Assembly: GCA_963826485.1 (NCBI GenBank)
Contig: CAWGXF010000006.1
Span: 204,520 to 268,519, forward strand
From: PALSA-600 sp963826485
Lineage (GTDB): Bacteria > Actinomycetota > Thermoleophilia > Gaiellales > Gaiellaceae
Length of the DNA: 64,000 nt
Reading direction: 5' to 3'
The notes beneath the pieces are model-generated. The model was given only the letters and a program-made list of their open reading frames with translations. It made no database searches and was not told the DNA's origin. Each line of letters opens with the position of its first letter. Within the stretch, counting starts at the first letter, position 1. The position numbers were made by a program, and so were the translations under genes. This document shows, in pieces, positions 46,149 to 56,071 of the stretch.

Positions 46149-46361
46149 CTATGCCAGGAGGTCGCGAAGCTCGTCGATCCGGCGATGCAGCGCCCGCCGC
46201 TTGTCCGACACCTGGCGCTCCTCGTTCACTGCGGCCTCGCTCGGGAACCTGTCGATCCGTTCGTGCAGCTTCCGCCGGTAGGCGGAAACCTCGTGTTCGT
46301 CGCGCTCGAGTTGCTCGAGCTCGGCTCGCAGTGCGGCGAGGTCTCGAGGATCGGCGTTCAC
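46149..46361 (-). CDS. Small coiled-coil hypothetical protein
   Basis: A 70-residue, highly charged helical protein (RDLAALRAELEQLERDEHEV, then RRALHRRIDELRDLLA) with clear heptads, so probably a coiled coil. The GTG start overlaps the rhodanese-type gene stop by four bases, suggesting coupled translation with it. No family is recognised. A similar-sized helical protein is encoded at 49462-49695. Confidence 0.55.
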   Translation of the reverse strand: MNADPRDLAALRAELEQLERDEHEVSAYRRKLHERIDRFPSEAAVNEERQVSDKRRALHRRIDELRDLLA

Positions 46362-47674
46362 GGACCACCGCAACGCCGGAACGACACCGTGTCGGTGAAG
46401 TCGGCGATGCCGCCGTCGGCGACGGCCCGCACGTCGAAGCCGTCGCGCTGGAGCAGGGACGCGGCGATCGCGGCGCGGGGGCCGCTCTCGCACACCGTGA
46501 CGACCGGCCTCGACCGCTCGAGCGCGCCGCAGCCGAGCCTGCGGATGAGCCGGTAGGGGATGCTGCGGGAGCCGGGTATGTACCCGTCGTCGCGTTCTGT
46601 CGTCTCCCGCACGTCGACGAGCTGGACGTCGGCGGTCTCGAGCAGCCGCTTCAGCTCCGGGACGCCGACGGTCGCCAGAGTCTCGCTCGCATGTGGTGAG
46701 AGGACGTATCCCGCCAGGTCGAGCTTGCCGATCGCCCAGAGCCCCCACTGCGCTCTCAGTGCCTCGTCGCGCGAGCGCGCGTGCAGGACCACCGGCTCGT
46801 CCGCCGCCAGGACGAACCCCGCCTTCGTCCCGAACGAGGAACCGGTGACCGGAACGCTGATCGACCCCGGCACGTGACCGGCGGTATGGTCGGCGAACGG
46901 GCGGACGTCCAACACGGTCGCGTCTCCGGGCTGTGCGCGCTCGGTCAGGTCGGCGGGACGGCCGATCCAAGGCCCGCGGTTCAGCGACACGACGAGCGCG
47001 GTGGTCGGCGGGCGCGGTGTCGACACCGAGGCGGACACCAGCACGAACTCCTGCACATCGCGGAAGCCGAGCGCGCTGTTCGTCTCGCGCTCGTGCGCGA
47101 TCGTCGACGACCGCTCGCTGCTCATGTTGCCGCCGCAGAGCGAGCCGGCGACGTGACCGGGGTACACCTCGACCTCGTCGCCGAGCGCGGCCAGCTTCGC
47201 CAGCGAGTGGAAGAGATCCTGGGCCCCTTCGCGCGCGGCGACCGCCAGATCCGGTCGTGCCGCGTCGCCGACGAACAGCGAGTCCCCCGTCAGCGCAATC
47301 CGTTCGTCGACGACGAACGCGCAGTGCTCAGGACGATGGCCGGGCGTGTGCACGACGCGGATCCGCGCCGCCCCGACTTCCACGACCTCCCGGTCGGCGA
47401 GCGGCTCGAAGGGATAGTCGGGCACAGCGATCGAGTGGATCGCGACCGGTACGCCATGCTCGAGCGCGAACCGCCCGTGCCCGGAAAGATGGTCGGCGTG
47501 GGTATGTGTCTCCAGGACCCGCTCGATCCGCACTCCGGCTGCGTGTGCCGCCTGCAGATACTGCTCGATCCGAAACGACGGGTCGACGACGACGGCGACG
47601 CCGGCCTCGGGGTCGCCGACCAGGTACGAGGCGCACCCGAGGTCGTCGTCCACGAACTGCCGAAAGAGCAGCAC
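46358..47674 (-). CDS. Metallo-beta-lactamase fold persulfide dioxygenase with two rhodanese domains
   Basis: A 438-residue protein. The N-terminal MBL domain (residues 1-230) has the HxHxDH motif in ETHTHADHLSGHGRF, VVHTPGHRPEHCAFV, LTGDSLFVGDAARPD and VYPGHVAGSLCGGN, matching ETHE1/BlrB-type persulfide dioxygenases. Two rhodanese-like domains follow: TVLDVRPFADHTAGHVPGSI with the active-loop cysteine replaced (VLHARSRDEA), and QLVDVRETTERDDGYIPGSR with VVTVCESGPRAAIAASLL, which keeps Cys. It probably oxidises or transfers persulfide sulfur in sulfide detoxification. GTG at 47674 starts MLLFRQFVDDDLGCASYL. Confidence 0.85.
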   Translation of the reverse strand: MLLFRQFVDDDLGCASYLVGDPEAGVAVVVDPSFRIEQYLQAAHAAGVRIERVLETHTHADHLSGHGRFALEHGVPVAIHSIAVPDYPFEPLADREVVEVGAARIRVVHTPGHRPEHCAFVVDERIALTGDSLFVGDAARPDLAVAAREGAQDLFHSLAKLAALGDEVEVYPGHVAGSLCGGNMSSERSSTIAHERETNSALGFRDVQEFVLVSASVSTPRPPTTALVVSLNRGPWIGRPADLTERAQPGDATVLDVRPFADHTAGHVPGSISVPVTGSSFGTKAGFVLAADEPVVLHARSRDEALRAQWGLWAIGKLDLAGYVLSPHASETLATVGVPELKRLLETADVQLVDVRETTERDDGYIPGSRSIPYRLIRRLGCGALERSRPVVTVCESGPRAAIAASLLQRDGFDVRAVADGGIADFTDTVSFRRCGGP

Positions 47675-47690
47675 GGCTCCCGAGGTTAAC

Positions 47691-48245
47691 TCACGCAGGG
47701 GGCGGCCGCAGCCACACGTACAACAGCGCGAACAGCGCTGCCAGAGCCAGTCCCGCGCCGACCACTGCGACGATGAGTGCCGCCTCGCCGAGCGAGCGCG
47801 CTCCGTTGTCGCGCGGGCCGTGGCCGACCGCTTGCAACGCGATCCGGTAGGTGGTCGACGTGCCGGCCCGGTCGGCGACGCGCACCGTGAACGGCACCGT
47901 GCCGGGCTCCGCGGGCGCGGTGCCGCGAATCCCGAAGCGCGCGTACTGCCGCAGCGGAATGCTGCCGCCCTTCCAGCTGAGGGTCTGGCCGGTGCGCGAC
48001 TGCGTCCAGCCGGCGATCGCCTCACCGTCGTCGAGCACGAAGTCGGCCGGGACCTCGATGGTGACCTGATCGAGACCCGCCGGGTCGGCGGCGTTCGGGA
48101 CGGAGAAGACGAGGTCGACGAGAGCGCCGGTGTGCACCTGGTCCGGGTTGACAGAGAGGTGCGCACCCGCCGGCGCCGCGAAGACGAGCGCCGCGGCGAC
48201 GCTAGAGGCCCAGATACTTCGCGATGACCATCCGCTGAACCTCAT
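47691..48245 (-). CDS. YcnI-like (DUF1775) copper-associated membrane protein
   Basis: A 184-residue exported protein. Signal peptide MRFSGWSSRSIWASSVAAAL ends at FAAPAGA, so the mature chain would begin with histidine (HLSVNPDQV). An N-terminal His is the copper ligand of YcnI proteins. The beta-rich domain contains VDLVFSVPNAADPAGLDQVT, AGWTQSRTGQTLSWKGG and RFGIRGTAPAEPGTVPF. A C-terminal transmembrane helix (LIVAVVGAGLALAALFALLY) anchors it. ATG at 48245 lies 44 bases inside the upstream acyl-CoA dehydrogenase gene. Confidence 0.83.
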   Translation of the reverse strand: MRFSGWSSRSIWASSVAAALVFAAPAGAHLSVNPDQVHTGALVDLVFSVPNAADPAGLDQVTIEVPADFVLDDGEAIAGWTQSRTGQTLSWKGGSIPLRQYARFGIRGTAPAEPGTVPFTVRVADRAGTSTTYRIALQAVGHGPRDNGARSLGEAALIVAVVGAGLALAALFALLYVWLRPPPA

Positions 48246-49335
48246 TCGTCCCTTCGCCGATCTCGAGGATCTTCTGGTCGCGGTAGAGCCGCGAGATCGC
48301 ATATTCGTCCATGAAGCCATAACCGCCGTGGATCTGGAGCGCCCAGTTCGCAGCGCGGTGTGAGAGCTCTCCGGAGAAGAGCTTGGCCATTGCGGCGGTC
48401 TTGCCGAAGTCGCGTCCCTCGTCCTTCTCCCACGCGGCCTTCCAGACCAGGTTGCGAGCGGCCTCGACCTCCGTGGCAATGTCGACCAGCATCGCCTGCA
48501 CCGTCTGGAACTTCGCGATCGGGCGGCCGAACTGCTCACGCTCGAGGGCGTAGCTCGAGGCGAGGTCGTAGCAGCCCTGCGCGAGCCCCACGCCCATCGC
48601 GGCGACGGAGATGCGTCCGCCGTCGAGGATCTGCATGAACTGGTGGAAGCCCTCACCGCGCCGGCCGAGCAGGTTCCCCTCGGGGACGCGCACGCTCTGG
48701 AACGACAGCTCACGTGTATCGGAGGCGCGCCAGCCGAGCTTCTGCATCGGCTCGGAGATCGCATACCCCGGCGTCCCGTTGGGCACGATGATGTTCGAGA
48801 TCTCACCCTCGCCGGTGAGCGCCGTGATCGTCACGCACGCGGTGATGTCCGTGCCGGCGTTGGTGATGAAGATCTTCGAGCCGTCGACGACCCACTCACC
48901 GCCGTCGAGCGTGGCCGTCGTGTGCGTCGCGCCGGCATCCGACCCTGCGTTCGCCTCGGTCAGCCCGAACGCGGCGAGCGCCTTGCCCGACGCCAGGTCG
49001 GGCAGCCACTGTTGCTTCTGGGCCTCCGTGCCGAACGAGTAGATCGGGAGCGTGCCGAGCGAGTGGTGCGCCGCCACGGTGATCGCGACCGACGAGTCGA
49101 TCCGCGCCAGCTCCTCGATCGCGATCGCGTACGAGAGCGTGTCGGTGCCGCCGCCGCCGTAGGTCTCCGGGATCGTCATGCCCATCAGCCCTAGCTCGGC
49201 CAGCTCGGCGACGAGCTCGTAGGGAAACCGCTTCTCGCGGTCGAGCTCCTCGGCGAGGGGCGCGATTCTCTCGAGTGCGAATCGGCGAACGGTGTCCCGC
49301 ACCAACTTGTGCTCGCGCTCAACGTCGAAGTTCAC
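48202..49335 (-). CDS. Acyl-CoA dehydrogenase (isovaleryl-CoA dehydrogenase-like)
   Basis: A 377-residue flavoprotein. FAD/substrate motifs are AAFGLTEANAGSDAGATHTT, FITNAGTDITACVTITAL and KLGWRASDTRELSFQSVRVP; the C-terminal end EIGEGTNEVQRMVIAKYLGL carries Glu residues near the usual catalytic position. It starts NFDVEREHKLVRDTVRRFAL. It lies on the strand of the methylcrotonyl-CoA carboxylase-like genes at 50-56 kb, consistent with leucine degradation, but short/branched specificity is inferred only. The GTG start is at 49335. Confidence 0.83.
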   Translation of the reverse strand: MNFDVEREHKLVRDTVRRFALERIAPLAEELDREKRFPYELVAELAELGLMGMTIPETYGGGGTDTLSYAIAIEELARIDSSVAITVAAHHSLGTLPIYSFGTEAQKQQWLPDLASGKALAAFGLTEANAGSDAGATHTTATLDGGEWVVDGSKIFITNAGTDITACVTITALTGEGEISNIIVPNGTPGYAISEPMQKLGWRASDTRELSFQSVRVPEGNLLGRRGEGFHQFMQILDGGRISVAAMGVGLAQGCYDLASSYALEREQFGRPIAKFQTVQAMLVDIATEVEAARNLVWKAAWEKDEGRDFGKTAAMAKLFSGELSHRAANWALQIHGGYGFMDEYAISRLYRDQKILEIGEGTNEVQRMVIAKYLGL

Positions 49336-49461
49336 GCAAGCGCCCTCGGGTCGGCACGCATCGGGGGGCGATGGTAACCGAGGAGCGGAGGGCGATGTGT
49401 CGAAACCCCCTTTCGTGGCATGACGGAACCGTTCCAGCGGCCGATTGGCCTGAGGAGACAC

Positions 49462-49695
49462 ATGCGAGCGGCGCGTGACAACAGGGCGGTACGTCATACG
49501 GTGGAGACTCTGACCGAGGAGATCGGCCGGATCGTCGCGGAGCGGCAGGAGCTGCGCGCGAGCGGCGCCGGGCAGGGCGAGCTCGAGGAGAACCGCCGCC
49601 GGCTCGCGGCCGCCCAGAGTCGGCTCTCGCATCTGCTCATCGAGCGGCATCTGCCGCGGGTGGGCTCCGCCTGGTCGGCCGCTCCGGTAGCTTGA
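49462..49695 (+). CDS. Small alpha-helical hypothetical protein
   Basis: A 77-residue protein with a coiled-coil-like core (VETLTEEIGRIVAERQELRA, NRRRLAAAQSRLSHLLIER). ATG at 49462 is supported by TGAGGAG five bases upstream; an in-frame ATG at 49420 is less well placed. Upstream, the 126-bp divergent gap holds GGAACCGTTCC (49425-49435) and CGAAA-CCCCC-TTTCG (49401-49415), possible operator or hairpin. Function unknown. Confidence 0.55.
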   Translation: MRAARDNRAVRHTVETLTEEIGRIVAERQELRASGAGQGELEENRRRLAAAQSRLSHLLIERHLPRVGSAWSAAPVA

Positions 49696-49732
49696 CCGCG
49701 AGTCGACCTACGATCAAGGAGCGGATGCAGCA

Positions 49733-50035
49733 GTGGCAGCCAGGGAATTCTTCGACACCCTCGAATCGCGGGCGGACGCGTTGAACCTCGCAGGGATGAC
49801 GAACTCGTATCTGTTCGACATCGACGGCGAAGGCAAGTGGCTCGTCAACATCGCCGATGGTGCGCTCGCCGTGAAGGAGGGTGACGGAACCGCGGACGCG
49901 ACGATCGAGGCGTCGGCCGAGACGTTCGAGAAGATCGCCAGCGGCGAACAGAATGCGACGACGGCGTACATGACCGGCAAGTTGAAGATCAAGGGCGACA
50001 TGGGCGCAGCCATGAAGCTCCAGAAGATCTTCTAG
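49733..50035 (+). CDS. SCP2 sterol-transfer family protein
   Basis: A 100-residue SCP2-domain protein: REFFDTLESRADALNLAGMT, YLFDIDGEGKWLVNIADGAL, TADATIEASAETFEKIASGE, and GKLKIKGDMGAAMKLQKIF, the characteristic closing helix. SCP2 domains bind lipids or acyl chains. It overlaps the convergent biotin carboxylase gene end by four bases. GTG start. Confidence 0.88.
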   Translation: MAAREFFDTLESRADALNLAGMTNSYLFDIDGEGKWLVNIADGALAVKEGDGTADATIEASAETFEKIASGEQNATTAYMTGKLKIKGDMGAAMKLQKIF

Positions 50036-51624
50036 TCGGCGAGCTCGACGAGCGGTGCGCCGCCCGCGACACGGTCGCCTTCCGCGACGTGAACGGCGCG
50101 CACTGTCGCGTCGTACGGGGAGGCGAGAGGCGTCTCCATCTTCATCGCCTCCAGCACGACGAGCGGATCGCCGCTTTCCACGGCCGAGCCTGCCTGAACG
50201 TTCACCTTGATCACAGTGCCCGGCATCGGCGCCACGATCGTGCTCGACTCCTCCCCGGGCCCGTGCGTGTGCGCACCTGCATCGACCTCGGGCGGCGGCT
50301 GGGATGGGGGAGCGGGGAGGTTGAGACGAAAGGCGCCGCGCCAAAGGCCCGCCGGCAGCGAGGCGGGAAACGCGGACAGCGGTGGGTGCTCGACGAGAAA
50401 CGCCGTGGTCGCCCCGCCCGCGCGCAGCGCGGGGTGCGCCACGAGCCAGCGCAAGAACGTCAGGTTGGTCGTCACGCCGCCGACGGCGGTCTCGGCGAGT
50501 GCGCCTGCGAGGCGGTCGAGCGCCTCGCCTCGCGTCCCGCCGTGTGCGATCAGTTTCGCGATCAGGGGGTCGTAACGGGTGCCGATCTCGTCGCCTTCGG
50601 CAACGCCGGTCTCGACGCGGATCGACGCGGGCAGGCGCAACGTGTCGATTCGCCCTGCCTGCGGGAGAAGCGTCCGCGGGTCCTCGGCGTACAGTCGCAC
50701 CTCGACTGCCGCTCCACGCGCGTCCGGATCGACGTCGAGGGTCTCGCCCCCTGCGATCCGGAGCTGCCATTGCACGAGGTCGATCCCGGTGACCGCCTCC
50801 GTCACGGGGTGCTCGACCTGGATCCGCCCGTTCAGCTCGAGGAAGAAGAACTCGCGTCCCTCGAGCACGAACTCGGCGGTTCCCGCTCCGACGTAGCCGA
50901 TTGCGCGTGCAAAGCGCACGGCAGCGTCGCTCAGCCGTACGCGCAGCTCCGGGTCGACGGCCGGCGACGGCGACTCCTCGAGGATCTTCTGGTGGCGGCG
51001 CTGCACCGAGCAATCGCGCTCGCCGAGCGCGAGCACCGTTCCGTGGCTGTCCGCGAGCAGCTGAACCTCGATGTGCCGGGGCCGCTCGAGGTAGCGCTCG
51101 AGGTACACGCGGCCGTCGCCGAACGCCGACTGGGCTTCGCGCCGGGCTGCCTCGACCGCCTCGTCGAGGTCGGCCCCCGGCCGCACCACACGCATGCCGC
51201 GCCCGCCGCCGCCCGCCGCCGCCTTGACGATGAGCGTCTCGCCCGCCTCGGGGATCGTGGGGATGCCCGCGTCGGCCGCGATCCGCTTCGCTGCAAGCTT
51301 GTCGCCCCCGGCCCGCAGCGCCGACGGCGGCGGTCCGACCCAGGTCAGGCCCGCGGCCTCGACTGCCTCTGCGAAGTCGGCGTTCTCGGCGAGGAACCCG
51401 TACCCCGGATGAATCGCATCCGCGCCCATCCGTGTGGCGGCGCGAATGTGCTCGGCGGCGTCGAGGTACGAGGCGATCTCAACGACCTCGTCGGCGGAGC
51501 GTGCGTGCAGCGAGCCGATGTCGTCGGGCGCGACGACGGCGAAGGCACCGAGCCCCAGCTCGCGCGCGGCGCGAAAGACCCGGAGCGCAATCTCACCGCG
51601 GTTCGCGACCAGCACCTTCTGCAC
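50032..51624 (-). CDS. Acyl-CoA carboxylase alpha subunit: biotin carboxylase plus biotin carrier domain
   Basis: A 530-residue biotin-dependent carboxylase subunit. The biotin carboxylase part starts QKVLVANRGEIALRVFRAAR, with ADAIHPGYGFLAENADFAEA, ATP-grasp loop VKAAAGGGGRGMRVVRPGAD, GERDCSVQRRHQKILEESPS and LELNGRIQVEHPVTEAVTGI. The C-terminal BCCP has the biotinyl lysine in VVLEAMKMETPLASP. The ATP-grasp B-domain entry is about 20 residues shorter than in AccC (IPTIPEAGETLIVKA). The neighbouring carboxyltransferase suggests methylcrotonyl- or propionyl-CoA carboxylation. Confidence 0.88.
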   Translation of the reverse strand: MQKVLVANRGEIALRVFRAARELGLGAFAVVAPDDIGSLHARSADEVVEIASYLDAAEHIRAATRMGADAIHPGYGFLAENADFAEAVEAAGLTWVGPPPSALRAGGDKLAAKRIAADAGIPTIPEAGETLIVKAAAGGGGRGMRVVRPGADLDEAVEAARREAQSAFGDGRVYLERYLERPRHIEVQLLADSHGTVLALGERDCSVQRRHQKILEESPSPAVDPELRVRLSDAAVRFARAIGYVGAGTAEFVLEGREFFFLELNGRIQVEHPVTEAVTGIDLVQWQLRIAGGETLDVDPDARGAAVEVRLYAEDPRTLLPQAGRIDTLRLPASIRVETGVAEGDEIGTRYDPLIAKLIAHGGTRGEALDRLAGALAETAVGGVTTNLTFLRWLVAHPALRAGGATTAFLVEHPPLSAFPASLPAGLWRGAFRLNLPAPPSQPPPEVDAGAHTHGPGEESSTIVAPMPGTVIKVNVQAGSAVESGDPLVVLEAMKMETPLASPYDATVRAVHVAEGDRVAGGAPLVELAD

Positions 51625-51690
51625 GCGCGGGACCCTAGCCGTCCCCGCATCCGCAAGAGCCTCCGGCGGCAGCTAACCTGCCGATCCGCG

Positions 51691-53221
51691 ATGAGGATCT
51701 GGATCGTCCTACTTGCGGCCTTCGTCTTTCCGGGGCTCGCGCATGCCGGCACGGTCTTCCTGCTCGACGGCAGGGGATGGGGGCACGGAGTCGGGATGAG
51801 CCAGTGGGGCGCAGAAGGCTATGCGCGCCACGGGTCCGGCTATCGCCAGATCCTCTCGCACTACTACCCGGAGACGCACATCGCCCAGGCAGGAGCGCGC
51901 ACGGTGCGTGTCCTGCTGCAACAGGGCCAACCGGCGTTGCGCATCGGGTCTGCAGCACCGTTCCTCGCCGTCGACGCGCGCGGCCACAAGCAGCATCTGA
52001 AGCCGCGGACGCTCGTCGTCCGGCGGCGGCTCGAAGGGCTCACGTTTCCCGTGCGGTTCGAGGCCGGAGCGCAGCCGTTGTCGCTCGGCGGCGCCGGCTA
52101 CCGCGGCGACATCGTCGTCACGAAGAAGCCGGGCGGATTGACGGCGGTGAACGTTCTCCCCCTCGACCGCTACCTGCGGGGTGTCGTGCCGTCGGAGGTT
52201 CCGGTCGGTTGGCATGCACAGACCTATGCGGCGCAGGCGGTGGCGGCACGCTCCTACACACTCGCGACCCTGAGACCGGGCGCGGACTTCGATGTGTTTC
52301 CCGACGACCGTTCGCAGGTCTACGGCGGCATCCGGGCCGAGCGAACCGAGACGAACCTGGCGGTCGGTGCAACCGCCGGCCAGGTGCTCGAGTGGCATGA
52401 CACGATCATTCCCGCCTACTACTTCTCGACGTCGGGCGGTCGGACGTCTTCGATCCACGACGCGTGGCCGCGCGCGCAGCAGGTGCCGTACCTCGTGTCC
52501 GTCGCCGACCCATACGACTACATCTCACCGCATCACGTCTGGCCGACCAGGGTGCTCACGGCGCAGCAGGTCTCGAGCGTTCTCCACGTGAGCGGCGTGC
52601 GCGACCTGCGCGTCGTACCCAACTCGTCGGGCCGCGCGCGAGCCGTTCGCGTGCTGTCGTCCAGCGGTTGGGAAGAGCTCCCCGGTCGTGTCGTGCGCGC
52701 GAGGTTCGACCTCGGATCCTCGGATTTCGAGATTCATGCAATGACGCTCGACGATGCGCCCCGCCGCCTCGTCTACGGGGACCACGTCGTCGTTCGCGGG
52801 TGGCTGCGGGGTCTCGGCAAGGCACGGCTTCAGGAACGCACCGACCGGGGCTGGCAGACGGTGCGTCACATCAGTCCGGCACCGACCGGGCGGTTCGCCG
52901 TGTCGATTGCCGCGGTCCGATCGACGGACCTACGCCTCGCGTACAACGGCCTGGCCGGCGACACGGTGCTCATGCAGGTGACGCCTCGCGTGTCCCTGAC
53001 CGAGAGCGACGGGAGTCTGCACGCACGCGTCTCACCGTCACTTCCGCTGCAGGTGCAGCGGCTGACCCGGCAGACGCTGGCGGCCCGTCGCGAGCTCGCG
53101 CGGAGTCTTCAACGGCGTGCTGCGCCCGGGCAGCTACCGCGTCGAGGTGCAGGGTGGCTCGTCGTTCGCGACCGCGGTGACGCCGCCGGTCTCCGTGCAC
53201 GTGCCTGCAGCGGGCCCCTGA
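51691..53221 (+). CDS. Secreted SpoIID/LytB-domain protein (probable 3' frameshift)
   Basis: An exported protein of about 510 residues with signal peptide MRIWIVLLAAFVFPGLAHA and a SpoIID/LytB domain: GRGWGHGVGMSQWGAEGYA, LPLDRYLRGVVPSEVP, YAAQAVAARSYTLATLR and YYFSTSGGRTSSIHDAWP. SpoIID proteins are peptidoglycan lytic transglycosylases or their relatives in non-sporulating bacteria. Near 53079 an extra C shifts the frame. Removing it gives a sensible beta-rich end (SYRVEVQGGSSFATAVTPP) stopping at 53219-53221; without it the tail is Arg-rich and runs to 53274. Confidence 0.78.
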
Positions 53222-53260
53222 GTGCTCTACCGGCCACGGCCGGGGCGCTGCCGTGCCTGC

Positions 53261-54037
53261 TCAGTCGCGCTTGAAGACGCCCCACGAGGAGCCGTCGGCG
53301 CCCCTCGCCGGACGTCGTTCGAGGAACGCCAGCAGGCCTTCCTGTCCCTCGGCGCTCGTGCGGCGTGCGGCGATCAGTTCCGCCGTCTCCTGCGCAGACA
53401 GTGGTGCGCGGCCGAGCAGCTTCGCCGCGCGGACCGCTTCAGGTGCGGCCGAGAGCAGCTCGCCGAGCACCCGCTCGACGGCGTCGTCGAGGTCTGGGTC
53501 GACTTCGTGCACGAGCCCTATGCGCAGGGCGACCTCGGCCGAGAACCGCTCGCCCGTGACGAAGTAGCGGCGGGCGGCGCTCGAGCCGATCTTCGCGAGC
53601 GCGAAGGGCGAGATCACCGCCGGCACGATCCCGAGCTTCACCTCGCTGAACGCGAACTGTGCGGCGGGCTCGCACACGACGATGTCGGAGCACGCAACAA
53701 GGCCGCAGCCCCCGCCGAGGGCATGTCCTTGGACGCGGGCGACGACCGGGGCCGGACATCCATCGATCACGTCCAGCATCGCGCGCAGGCGCAGCGCGTC
53801 GGAGACGTTCTCTTCGTGGCCGAGCTCGATCGACGAGCGCATCCAGTCGACGTCCGCACCTGCCGAGAACGACGGGCCGTCGCCGGTGAGGAGCACCACT
53901 CGGATCTCGTCGCCGACCACGGCGAACGCATGTGTCAGCTCCGCGATCAGCGCCGCGTCGAACGCGTTTCGCTGCTCTGGCCTCGCAAGGGCGATTTGAA
54001 GCAGCGCCCCGTCCTGTTCCACGCGAAGCGCGCTCAT
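53261..54037 (-). CDS. Enoyl-CoA hydratase/isomerase family (methylglutaconyl-CoA hydratase-like)
   Basis: A 258-residue crotonase. Oxyanion-hole motifs are GPSFSAGADVDWM and QGHALGGGCGLVACSDIVV; the catalytic-Glu region is AFSEVKLGIVPAVISPFALA, followed by YFVTGERFSAEVALRIGLVH. Both the SAGAD and GGGCGL motifs match enoyl-CoA/methylglutaconyl-CoA hydratases. It sits between the two acyl-CoA carboxylase subunits of the cluster on the same strand, as in leucine-degradation operons. ATG at 54037 overlaps the upstream small gene. Confidence 0.83.
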   Translation of the reverse strand: MSALRVEQDGALLQIALARPEQRNAFDAALIAELTHAFAVVGDEIRVVLLTGDGPSFSAGADVDWMRSSIELGHEENVSDALRLRAMLDVIDGCPAPVVARVQGHALGGGCGLVACSDIVVCEPAAQFAFSEVKLGIVPAVISPFALAKIGSSAARRYFVTGERFSAEVALRIGLVHEVDPDLDDAVERVLGELLSAAPEAVRAAKLLGRAPLSAQETAELIAARRTSAEGQEGLLAFLERRPARGADGSSWGVFKRD

Positions 54038-54384
54038 TCGAACGCGAGCCCGAGCCGCGCGAGCTCCGCGGCGGCGGACACCGATGCCTCCAGGTCGAAC
54101 ACCTCGACCACGTCGGGATCCTTGCCGATCAGCGCGCGCGCACGCGAGGGCAGCTGCTGCTCGGACGCCTCGCGCGACTCGAAGAAGTAGATCGCACCCC
54201 AGCGCTCGGTCGCCTCGTCCGAGAACCAGGCCAGGAAGGGCAGCCCCGGCACCGATTCGAACGCGTCCACCGCCTCGTCCTGGAGGTGACGCCGCAGGTC
54301 ACCGACGTTGGTCGGCGAATCCGCGAGGTTCCAGAGGACGAGCCGGACTAGAACGGCCCGTGAGCCTCGTAGCCGCCGGGGCAC
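54034..54384 (-). CDS. Hypothetical protein, possible dimeric alpha-beta barrel
   Basis: A protein of about 116 residues ending RARALIGKDPDVVEVFDLEA and AAELARLGLAFE. The block LVRLVLWNLADSPTNVGDLR, followed by DEAVDAFESVPGLPFLAWFS and RWGAIYFFESREASEQQLPS, resembles small ferredoxin-like dimeric alpha-beta barrel proteins (EthD/ABM-like), but identity is not certain. The GTG start is at 54384; no better start is available. It overlaps the enoyl-CoA hydratase gene by four bases. Confidence 0.5.
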   Translation of the reverse strand: MPRRLRGSRAVLVRLVLWNLADSPTNVGDLRRHLQDEAVDAFESVPGLPFLAWFSDEATERWGAIYFFESREASEQQLPSRARALIGKDPDVVEVFDLEASVSAAAELARLGLAFE

Positions 54385-54419
54385 GCACCGATCTCGATCC
54401 GGAACGCGGAGTAGCCCAC
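54348..54419 (-). CDS. Possible 23-residue leader peptide
   Basis: A short open frame GYSAFRIEIGACPGGYEAHG, ending PF, overlaps the start of the next gene in a different frame. It has no clear RBS, and similar frames occur by chance in GC-rich DNA. It is offered only as a possible small ORF. Confidence 0.2.
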   Translation of the reverse strand: MGYSAFRIEIGACPGGYEAHGPF

Positions 54420-54436
54420 GCCGGAACTCTAATTCA

Positions 54437-55996
<1,560 letters not shown>

Positions 55997-56071
55997 GAGT
56001 GGGAGCCTACTCCTGCTTGCGTCGCCGGTCTCCATCGCGCGGAGAGTGCTCGACTCGGGCATGCTGTGCGC

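Noticed and set aside
50089..51690. Plus-strand open frame antisense to the biotin carboxylase and running into the SpoIID gene
   Set aside because: Only the SpoIID part (from 51691) has a recognisable domain and signal peptide; the upstream part mirrors the carboxylase gene.
54348..54419. Confident small gene
   Set aside because: Its frame looks plausible, but there is no ribosome-binding site or conservation evidence; kept only at low confidence.
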